Assembly (NCBI RefSeq): GCF_000003815.2
Contig: NC_049991.1
Coordinates: forward strand, 18,566,037 to 18,630,036
Source of the DNA: Branchiostoma floridae
Lineage: Eukaryota > Chordata > Leptocardii > Amphioxiformes > Branchiostomatidae
DNA length: 64,000 bases
Direction of reading: 5' to 3'
Part shown: positions 35,664-45,470 of the stretch, one piece after another
How positions within the stretch are numbered: the stretch's first letter is position 1
Layout: each line of letters starts with the position of its first letter
Made by a program: the position numbers and the translations under genes
Notes under the pieces: model-generated
Told to the model about the DNA's origin: nothing
Database searches by the model: none
What the model saw: only the letters and a program-made list of their open reading frames with translations

Positions 35664-36561
35664 CGCAGAATTTTCATGTAGAACTTTTTTTTCTGTACAT
35701 CGTGCTGCGCTCTCACTGCGACCTAAATAGGATATGTGTATCCTTCAATTTCACACTGGGTATATCATACAAAATGTAAAAGTGTGACCGAGAAGACAGC
35801 AAAACACACAAAGTGTGAAAAGATTCGTTTTTTTTAAATGCAATTCGTTGAGCGATATGTCAAATTTTAGGTCGGAGAGAGAGCGTGGTGAGAGCGCCGT
35901 TCTAATGGAAAGGGGGTGTCATTTATAACTGAATCCTGTTAGACAAAGAACTACTTATAAGTATACTTGTAAGTTATTGTAGGCTGGCGTAAAATGTACT
36001 GTTACGAGTTTTCCAAGTAGACTCCAAAGAAACGTGTACAATCCCAGTCACACACGCCATCTGCTGGGTCCTTAATACATTATTATGTAAATATCCAAGA
36101 CATTTGCAGGGATATATATGTAAAGTTTAGGACTTTGAGTACTCTTGCCAGCTTGAGGGTTCAAGGCTTTGATGATCGCAAGCTCACTGGCCACCTATTT
36201 GTTATATTTTTCTCAGGATTCCACTATGATCCAAAGTACCCCAGGGCTACATTTTCTTTTAGTCTGTGTCCATTTTCTTTCTGGGGTTATAAGATAGTGA
36301 CAATATTAATGTTCACAAACTACCGTTGCTTTCACGGTCGCCTACGTTGATTAGCGCAATGTCGTTTTAAGAGCAAGCGCTGTTAACATCGCAATTTCGC
36401 TTCCGCTGAGTCATACTATGAATTAAGTAATGTATTATTGAAATAAGTGTGCTTTTGCGAAGTATCCATGAAGCATTAGTTACTATGATGACAAGCACTA
36501 TTTCATAATTTCCATTCTATTCTATCAGAAGCTACTTAATTTGTTGCACTTACTTGTTGGA

Positions 36562-36567
36562 AATAAA
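36562..36567 (+). terminator. Candidate poly(A) signal of the PIDD-like gene
   Basis: AATAAA about 900 bp after the stop codon; the first canonical hexamer seen on this strand. Confidence 0.35.
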
Positions 36568-36972
36568 TATATTGAATACCACGTCTTAAATTGTAGTTTA
36601 AGATATCACAAGTTGGGACTTTTCCGAGTAGCCTTTTTAACTTCTACTTCTCCTACTGGCTGATTTAGTCCTTACTATTTAATATATATATGTAAGTGAG
36701 CAGCTGAGCTGGTCTATATCATGATGTTTCGACGTAGGGAAAAGAGATGTTGTTACTTGTAGACTTTCTGAAACAGCGTTCTAGTCTTGTTACGTGGTGT
36801 CCATTTATTCAAAAAATTGAAAGAAGAATCGGAGATATCGATAAATCTATCTTACGTGACATTCTAATGACGTGACGATGACATTATACCACTGCCAATC
36901 AGCATTAAGCTTCTTTGTCTTTAAATTTCAAGGGGCAGTCAGTCATGAAAGTGAATGGAAGCTAATATGTGA

Positions 36973-37325
36973 CGTCGATGTAGGTTAGACATCCAGGTAA
37001 TAAGATACGCCAAAAATAGTTACTCAAGCAACTGGATATGGTTTTGAAACGGTCAGACGTTTCGGAAAGAATCCACTTCCNNNNNNNNNNNNNNNNNNNN
37101 NNNNNNNNNNNNNNNNNNNNNNNNNNNNNNNNNNNNNNNNNNNNNNNNNNNNNNNNNNNNNNNNNNNNNNNNNNNNNNNNGTCTTCATTCATAGTTAGAG
37201 TAAAAAAGACCGTTTCTTGCAGATCACTTCAGTGTCACTGACGAAGGAAAGTGGATCTTTCCGAAACGTCTGACCGTTCAAAACCATATCCAGTTGCTTG
37301 AGTAACTATTTTTGGCGTAATATGT
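36973..37325. mobile_element. Long inverted-repeat element split by an assembly gap
   Basis: Left arm 36990-37080 (ACTCAAGCAACTGGATATGG, GGTCAGACGTTTCGG) and right arm 37245-37320 (CCGAAACGTCTGACCG, CATATCCAGTTGCTTGAG) are reverse complements. The centre is 100 N. Confidence 0.8.
37081..37180. other. Assembly gap (100 N)
   Basis: Run of N; it falls between the arms of an inverted repeat, which may be why assembly failed. Confidence 1.
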
Positions 37326-37707
37326 GACGCTTTTCCAGCTTCCTTGGAATGCCGTTTGCAATGGGGAGGGGAGCTAGAAAAATATTTTACCGTCCAACAT
37401 CTGCTTTGAGATTACGTCACGCATACAAAGTGGGCAACTAAAGTGAAATGGAGTAAAACGAGTCAATTTTCAATACATTCTAATGGTATAGTCTTTATCG
37501 TTATATGGGCAGCACACACCCTTGTAACTTCGCTTGATCTATCCATGAATTGACAGATGATGAAACCTTATGTGTTCTGCTGCTTCAGTGGTCATCCTGT
37601 CGTGTACAACTACAGGGCACTGGACCATCCCTTACGTCCGAAAATGTCAGTATCCTGAGTATTCAGAATTGAAGAGCAGGCCAAACTGGAGTGGATACTC
37701 CTACCGG

Positions 37708-37762
37708 ACTGAAAAACTCTACTCTACTCTACTCTACTCTAGAAAAACCCTGCAGTTTTATT
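37708..37762 (-). terminator. CTCTA microsatellite and candidate H2A.X poly(A) signal
   Basis: ACTCT units run from 37708 to 37742. TTTATT at 37757-37762 is AATAAA on the minus strand, about 520 bp past the H2A.X stop codon. No histone 3' stem-loop was seen nearer the stop, which fits a polyadenylated, replication-independent histone mRNA. Confidence 0.35.
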
Positions 37763-38279
37763 GACAGTGTAGTTTGTTACATTCAGCAAAACAGTTCAGT
37801 CTCTTTGTTTCACTGATTTCCGATAACAACGCATTATACTGTTTTTGATATATCATTTTTTTCATACAAAATATAATCTTCTACATACAAAATCGGTATT
37901 GATACAAAATCGTAATCTAAGCAAAATCGGTGAAAGCGGCATATACAAGTATCGTTCATATAGTATGACGGGATAAACGCATGTTACAATGAAGTCCTCG
38001 TCTACTTGCGTGCAGCGTGACAATGATGCATGGGCACGGCAGCAAAGTCTGAAGCAAGCGTCGGTTGTGAGAAGAATGACGTGACTGTTCATGGTTGTAT
38101 TCTGTTGTCAAATTCCATTCGCTCAGTACTATATAACGTTATATTAGTAGTAGTAGTCCACTGTATTATATTAGCTAAATTCATCGCCCAAAACGGTCCA
38201 TTTCGGGTTCTAACGTTCACCTTAGTACATGTGGTTAAATTCCTTGGTGGCGGTGGTTCAACTCGCGTGCCCCACGGTT

Positions 38280-40060
38280 TCAGTAATCCTGACTTGCCGA
38301 GCTCAATTTTTTTCCCTGCCTGATCGACGTCTTCTTGGGCAGCAGTTGAGGCAAGATGTTTGGTAACACTCCGCCCTGGGCAATGGTCACTCCAGACAGC
38401 AGTTTGGCCAGCTCCTCGTCATTGCGGATGGCCAGTTGTAGGTGCCGGGGGATGATCCTATTCTTCTTGTTGTCGCGGGCAGCGTTACCGGCCAGCTCTA
38501 AAACCTGAAGAACACAACAACAAGAAAGAACAGTCGACGTAGTACTGTAAGTTCATTTAAGTTCGCGAGATTTTTAAGTTCGCGTATTTCGCTGAGACCT
38601 CTGCTTCGCGAAGTCATCTACTCGCGAACATGCATGTTCGATATCGTCCCCCTCCCCACATCCTCCGTCCAAAAGATCCAGTCTCTGCAACTACGTGTTT
38701 ACTATGATAGCAACTTATACCAATGACAAGACTCAATTGATAACAGACTATTTATTCTTTTCAAACCGAAATAAAAGTTGATTCAACACATATACGATAC
38801 ATGGAGTCATTATTGTATAGGAATGTGCCACTGGCGACCGGAGGAAAATTAAAGAAACATGTCGGCTTTGTTTACTAACAAAACTTTAACGTACACGCCG
38901 TGACATGGCTGCGATAATAATTTACTTAGTACATTATCCTAGTTTAACTAGATTTCTACAAGTTACAAACAAAACAAAAAATAAAACTGAGTAGTATTGG
39001 TTTTTACAAATACAAGTAATGGCTATGGAATTACAGCAACTAAGATTTACAACAAATATTATAATAGCGGGGAAATTTTCACGACTAGAAACGTGGCAAC
39101 AAAACTCCGCTTACATGTCGAAAAAAAAGACATTCGTTTCATAATTCTGAGTTAGAACTGCTGTAAATATAGGAGGGATAAACTCTTCACCTTCTTGTGT
39201 ACAATTTGTGTCCACAAATTACGCTGAAAGTTTAAAACTTAGCGTCGTCTTTCACGCCGAAAATATTTCAAAATGGCGCCCGCGTCGCTTGTGTTTGGCG
39301 TGGGTATCCCGTCAGCCTGTGCGGCAAATGTGATTGCGACATATCAGAGGTCATTGGCCCTGTTGCGTTCCGTGCGCTATCGTCAAATCACGGCCCAAAC
39401 AGGCCTAAATGAGCCAACAATGAGACAGTGGCTTGGTAGAAACACATTTTTTATTTGAGTACACCAACTTTAGACATTGTTTGAAGGGTAACTATGAACT
39501 CTAAGGCGTAAATGGCACCTTTGACGGCATGACTAGTGTTGCGGTGTGGGTGGGAGGGGGGCACTCGCTACCGTCATAGTACCGGAACGTAACTTTTGAA
39601 AAATAATTGAAACACCCGCTCGCGAACTCAAAGATCTCGCGAACTCCCGATTTGCTCAAACTCGCGAAATTAAGTGCTCGCGAACATAAATGAACTTACA
39701 GTAACCTTAGCAGGAATGCGAGAAAATCTGGAAGACGAAGCAAGCAGAGGGATGTGTATGCATGTGGCACTTTCTACATATGTAGAAGACACGAAAAGGT
39801 CTGCCAAGCAGGACTAAGAATCACTCCCAAACACACATAAGCAAAGCACCAGTGAAGGACAACAACAACAACAACACCTCGGCGGTGAGGTACTCCAGCA
39901 CGGCCGCCAGGTACACCGGGGCGCCCGCTCCAATCCGTTCGGCGTAGTTGCCGTTCCGCAGGAAGCGATGGACTCGCCCCACCGGGAACTGTAGACCGGC
40001 CCTCGCAGACCTACTCCTGGGTTTCGAGCGAATTTTCCCGCCTTTTCCCCGTCCGGACAT
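38280..40060 (-). CDS. H2AX: Histone H2A.X, two exons
   Basis: Nucleosome core histone of the variant phosphorylated at DNA breaks. Exon 40060..39878 encodes MSGRGKGGK to LEYLTAE, including [20 protein letters not shown]. Exon 38504..38280 continues [14 protein letters not shown] to the end. The join is phase 0 with donor GAG|gtgttg and acceptor cttcag. Total is 135 aa. The last residues SASQDY carry SQ-[ED]-aromatic, the H2A.X motif whose serine is the gamma-H2A.X phosphosite. Odd points: NRIIPRH for the usual [17 protein letters not shown] for [21 protein letters not shown] in the docking region, and a tail with [10 protein letters not shown]. Core H2A histones usually lack introns, so an intron and the missing 3' stem-loop point to a replication-independent variant. 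Confidence 0.9.
38545..39701. mobile_element. TIR element in the H2A.X intron
   Basis: CTGTAAGTTCATTTAAGTTC plus GCGAG (38545-38569) matches the reverse complement of 39677-39701 at 24 of 25 positions. Both ends are flanked by TA, as in Tc1/mariner-type insertions. Extra inner copies of CTCGCGAAC occur near each end. No transposase frame is seen. An ATG-initiated 61-codon frame at 39273 is unassigned. Confidence 0.8.
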
Positions 40061-40699
40061 GTTGCAATGTTATCCTGAGGATGATATAACGCTGGTTCAC
40101 CTTTATCCGCCGGGTAACCTATATCCGTTGCTGTCAGAAACGGACGAGAGCTTCAAACTACAATATTTTGAACATATTACAGCTTGAAACCACTTCCATC
40201 CAGTTGATATCCCTTAATACCATGTTGGTAAACACAAGGAATATAGGCTACCCTGCGGATAGAGGTGAACTAGCGTTACCTTGCAATAAAAGAGCTGAAG
40301 ATTTGACGATGGATGTTTGGAAGCTTTTCCACATTCGGACTTGTGAGGAGTATCACGTCGACAACAGATGGCTGATCAGTAGACAGTAAGTACTTCACCT
40401 GTCGAGACCGAACCATGTACCATTATAGGGGTATGTCGGAATAACAACAATGGGGTGACAATTTGAGGTCGGTTTGTTTCCATAGTATACATAGCCATTT
40501 TGTTGTTGCACTTAAGTCTGCGAAAATTTGGCATAAAATTGGGCTTTGGGTTAAATTGAAAACTGACAGTGTCTGTAGTCAAATGTAAGATATTGTTTTT
40601 CGCCCAATTATTGTATTGCTTTGTCTTCGTATTTATCTGCATAGAACACCTGTTGAATCCCTTCAGCTGACTGCATTTGAAAAACTGATTAAACCGAAG

Positions 40700-41095
40700 G
40701 CGGATTCCTGCGTAGTTCCTCGGGTCTGGAACGAAGACGCTTCTGGCGCGCTTCGTGAGCGGCGGTATCGCCGCGCGTCAAGCTCCACTACAATGCTAGA
40801 AGATCTGAAATGGAACAGTCTACAGAACAGAAGGAAGTCTGCCCGCCTTGGAATGTTGTATAAAATAAAACATAACGTTGTCTACACAGATGGGTTGAGG
40901 GGAAAACTACAGCCCGCCCCACCCCGAGCGAGACGTTCTCATGACAGGCAGTTGGTACAAACTGTCTGTAAGACACTCTACCGTAAGGCCTCCTTTTTGC
41001 CGCGTACTATCAGTGACTGGAACCTACTGCCACAAGTGGCGGTCGAAGCCATCACCATTGACACGTTCGTGTCAACGGTCTCCAAGCTGATGTGA
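40700..41095 (+). mobile_element. LINE reverse-transcriptase C-terminal remnant
   Basis: The frame contains RYRRASSSTTMLEDLKWNSL, QNRRKSARLGMLYKI and, later, FLPRTISDWNLLPQVAVEA before a stop at 41095. W..L..RR..ARL.MLYKI and FFPRTI.DWN.LP are typical of the end of CR1/L2/Jockey-type polyproteins. It is 5'-truncated, as usual for LINEs. Confidence 0.85.
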
Positions 41096-41324
41096 AAACC
41101 GAAACCTTGACCGGTGACCTTGACCCTTCACTCACAAGCGACAGAATAATCAGCACGTTGATTGTGGTCGCTTCAACAGGAAGATCAAACTTTGGATACA
41201 AGCCTTTACACAACAATTAGAAAAAAAAATTCTGAAAAAAAAGGTTTGAGTTAAAACAGTCAATTGGTACTTGGGGCCGGGAAGGTATCTAATAGTATAT
41301 TAGGTACTAGTACGGAAATATGCG

Positions 41325-41490
41325 AACCGCGTGGCGCAATCGGCAGCACGTTTGACTCAGGAACCCCAGAAGGTCCTGAGTTCAAATCCCGCCGTGTCAC
41401 CGATCTTGTGCCCTTGGGAAAGGCACTTTACACGACTTTCCTATATAGGCTACAAAAGTCTTCAGCAAATTGAAGTTGGTAGTCTATTGC
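41325..41490 (+). mobile_element. tRNA-derived SINE
   Basis: Near-copy of 1870-2035, with CGCGTGGCGCAATCGGCAGC, GAGTTCAAATCCCGCC and CCCTTGGGAAAGGCACTTTA. Confidence 0.8.
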
Positions 41491-42504
41491 ATACAAGAAT
41501 GACGGATGATGTATCAGCAAATCAATCAATCTTTATTCAAATCAATATGCCGTACACAATTTAACAATGCCGTAATCTTTCACAATGCAGAAAAAGTCAC
41601 TTTTATATAACTAAAAGTCTTCAAATTTCCATACTTTTTTGTTCTTTCCCTAAAATGTTTTTATCTGTGATTATACAGTTTCATTTAGATACGATAATAC
41701 GTGTTAACATAATGTCAAAACAACATGTTTGCTGCCAAGGTACTTATAATGAAAACTTCCTCTGAGCAAGCCATTTCGAAGTGTAGCATGAACTGACGAG
41801 ACTTTGAATTTTAACGTTTTTCATTCAGACTTTTAAAAGTGCTTGGTCTGTTTTCGATGTTGTTTATTTCTTGCTGATATTTTTATACTTCTACTCTTTC
41901 TTCACAAGCTTTCATGCAATTTTAGTTAAGCACAAGCAATATTTACAAGCAGTAGTTTTAGTCTTCCCCGGTACTTTTGTTACATCGCCGTGGTGGTCAG
42001 GCTTGGGTGCCTCTAGGATCCTGTGCTCTATACGGACTGGGAATAGAGTGTTCTGTTCTTACACATAAGAGTTTTGTAGATGACCAAAATCTTAATACGA
42101 GACACATGTGATATCACTTGACATTAAGCTTCCTTTGTTAAGATCAACCATAACAATCATAACTGCCCTTTTAGGTATTCAAAATACAACATGGTACTCT
42201 ATCACACCTGTTGCTATTTGGGCACGTTTCAAATATATACTGTAACATTATTTAACAGAATAATTAAAGCATTCATTAAATATCTATAAAACTCACACAT
42301 GGCAAATATACTGTACAAAGTATTATCAGAGCAGTACCTCCTGTACTGATGGCAGAGGTGGGGACATCATGATACATATCATGGACTAAATCACTAAGAT
42401 CATGCATCATATTAAAACATATCAAACAGTCATGGTGGAGCGATCACTTTTGTCAACATTTTGCCATGAGTCCTGAGATGACCAGACGAAATTTTCATCC
42501 CCCA

Positions 42505-43350
42505 GGGGTCATAGAAATCTCATTGATCTTTCCTCCCATCATGGGAACAAACAGCTACTTTATATCCTTGACTTCCAATGAATTAAGTTCACGCAATATT
42601 TACAAGCAGTAGTTTGTCTTTCTGACCGATATTTCATCAAGTGACACAAGTATCATTGCAAAGTTATTTACAAGTTTCTTTGTTGAGCATAATTGCTATT
42701 GTCATCAACATCATCCAGTCATCATCATCTATTTTAGACAGTCGAAAATAGAACTTGGTGATCTAACACACCAAGTCCTAAATTTTCTTGCTATTTGAAA
42801 ATATTTCAAAGACCAACACACAATAAAAGTTTTGACATTTGGCATCTATAAGATGTCTGGACGTACGTAACCAAGAATATCTACTGATAACAGAAGTAAA
42901 CTCATCTTAGGTCTTGGACCAAGTTTTGACAAGCACAGTCACATAAACAAGCAAAAAAATTAAATGATCAATCTAACGTTATGTCATGGAAGGAACCTAC
43001 TCCCCATGGCTCCAGAGATGTCCACACCAAATTTTCATCCTTGAGTGCTCATTAATGAGCTTTCGTTTACATCATGGGAACAAAGGCATTTTTTATCATT
43101 GACTTTTGATGAATTAAGTTCATGAAATATTTACAAGCATTGGTTTGTCTAAAATCTCATCAAGTGACAAAAGTATCATATTCATTGCACAGTTATTTAC
43201 AGTTTTCTTTGTTAAGCATAATTGCTATCATCATCATCATCATCATCATCCAGTCATTATCATCTATTTTAGACAGTCAAAAACAGAACTTGGTGATTTA
43301 ACACAACAAGTCCTGAAAGTTCTTGCTACAAATATTTCAAACACCTACAT
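42505..43350. repeat. Diverged direct duplication downstream of the polycystin gene
   Basis: About 42505-42810 recurs at 43046-43350: CATCATGGGAACAAA, GATGAATTAAGTTCATG, ATATTTACAAGCA, TTTCTTTGTTAAGCATAATT, ATCTATTTTAGACAGTC and AGAACTTGGTGATTTAACAC. A shorter third piece is at 41925-41960. The second copy has an ATC microsatellite at 43226-43250. Part may be polycystin 3' UTR. No coding exon is seen between 41500 and 43730. Confidence 0.7.
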
Positions 43351-43730
43351 GTACACGTGTACATAATGATAGGTAAATGTACTTAAACATAGACTTTTGA
43401 AAACCAGAACAATTACTGATAATAGAAGAGACACATCTTTGACCAAATTGATACTATTACACACATGAACACGCAAAAAATTCAGATCTGATGACAGACA
43501 CATTGCCTGGACTCCTAGACTTAATTGTTAAACATATCATACACAGAAATACACAAAAAAATTGATCGGTAATCATGTAGGGATCAGTTCAACATTCATT
43601 TTGTCACCCCTCCGTAGACGACCACACCACGCTAGTCTTGTGCTTTAATTGATGCCCATCAGGAGAACAAAGAGCTATCCTTGATTCTTAGTGTCAATTA
43701 GTCGTTTGAACACGGCAGAACAGTTTTTTC

Positions 43731-44802
43731 TTACACGCCGCAGTAACCACATGCCAATTTCCCATCACTGAAATGGCTGACTGGCAGGCAGTTGACGTGA
43801 AAGATCCTCCGGCATGCCTTGCAATTCTGCATCCTTCCCAGACGCTCCCCCTGCTGGCAGTAGCAGACCAGTGAGATTTGCTGTGCCTTGGTTGGACCAA
43901 CCTTCCTGCAGCTGGTCTTACGTGGAAATGGCGTGAGTTTGCCTTGTTCGAAGCACGTCTCCAAATGGCTCCTCATCTTCTTAACATCATACACAACCCT
44001 GCTCACGTCTTGCCCCTCTGCGATGTCCACAGCCCAGGCGATGGCAAACAGCCCGCAATCAAAGACGTTCTCCTGACGCTGTATGTCCGGTAAGATGACG
44101 GTTAGGACTTTTCTGGCTTGGTCAGCAAACGCGGCATATGACTGGTAAAGTTGGATTTGCAGAGATGGAGTCATGGCAACTCCGAGGCTGTCATACAGGC
44201 GCACCTGTCCGCCTGCACAAGATGATAGGACCCAGTGCTGGCTGCCGTTGTGGTGGATTTGTAGCCCTGTTCCTGTAATCTTGGCAAATCCGTCTTCACA
44301 GTGACCAACTGCAGGCGCCTCCAGTCCTTGGAGTGCCGGGTACTGGCGGCGAAGCAGAATCTGGACAGCCTGGATGTGGTTGTCTGTCAGCATCTCGCCG
44401 AATGCCAGAGTCGCCTTGTCATGGATGCTCAACTTGACACTTGGCCACTCCACTTTACGCTCCTCGGTGTGACGAACAAGAACAACCTGAGCAAAACGAA
44501 CTCTCCTGGTTGATGTCTTGTCACTTTTCCCACCTTTAGATAGGACAGACTTTATTTTTCTGACTTGTTTGGTTTGGTGGCTTTCCGGGGTGTCCTCCTC
44601 TTTTGCCGGGGACCTGGATGTCACCACCACTGGAGTCTTGCTCTCGGAGTGGGTCCCTTGACTGCCACTGTCTGTGCAGATGGTCGGGGAGGCAGCGCGG
44701 ACCTTGATGACGCGGTGGCGAAGTTCCACTGCTGCAGCATCGGGGGCATCTCTGACAGTAGGAACAAACTCCGGCTCTGCAGGGAGGTCTGCATCCTTCA
44801 TC
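43731..44802 (-). CDS. Last exon of the polycystin gene: Ulp1/C48-like protease domain plus PHD finger
   Basis: 357 codons from 44802 to the stop ending at 43731; acceptor tatcctcacag, phase 2. Numbering from M at 44801: residues 1-100 are low-complexity and charged. 101-290 resemble Ulp1/SENP cysteine proteases, with H189 (GSQHWVLSS), D204 (RLYDSLG), Q243 and C249 (QENVFDCGLFAIAW), a complete H-D-Q-C set. The lead-in MLTDNHIQAVQILLRRQYP is a pattern I associate with transposon-borne Ulp1-like domains. 313-354 is a PHD finger: C313-x-C315, C327-x2-C330, H335-x2-C338, C351-x2-C354 (C4HC3). The frame starts with ATG, so it could also be a separate intronless transposon gene, but the upstream exon enters it in frame. 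Confidence 0.8.
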
Positions 44803-45431
44803 CTGTGAGGATAGAAGTGTTAACGCTTCTGAAGTTGTGCTGTCCAGAAACATAAAAACACTCGCACACTCACTCGCACACTCACACACATGCACACACA
44901 CAAACACACAAACGAACAAACACACAGTAGGAACAAACTCCGGCTCTGCAGGGAGGTCTGCATCCTTGATCCTGTGAAGATGGAAGTGTTAATTAGCTAA
45001 TATCTTTAGAACCTCTTGTGTAGAGTGATTGCATCAACAATTATCACCATCAACTTTCCAGATTATCCTGGCTAGAACTAGAGTGTCACAAGCTCATACC
45101 TTTGCCACAAGCTCTACTAGTCGAAAATCATAACCAAAGCATATCCAGAACACAAGCTATAAAAACTGGAAGCTCCCCTGCATTACCATAGAGTACCACA
45201 AGGAGGCCAATTATCAAAGTTGACTTTTGTTTTCCCAACCTTACTCATACTCAACCTAATATCATACAGATCCATCCACAGCTTTTGCTCTCTGGAATCA
45301 TACAAACACGCACACACACAGCACACACACACTCACACACATAATATGCACACACACACACTCACACACGCATGGCACACAGACACACACAGACACAGAC
45401 ACACACATACACTCACACACACGCACGCGTG

Positions 45432-45470
<39 letters not shown>

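Noticed and set aside
43731-44801. Stand-alone intronless protease-PHD gene
   Set aside because: Kept only as an alternative: the polycystin exon at 45605 enters this frame in phase through a good acceptor, and no inverted ends or target duplication were found around it.
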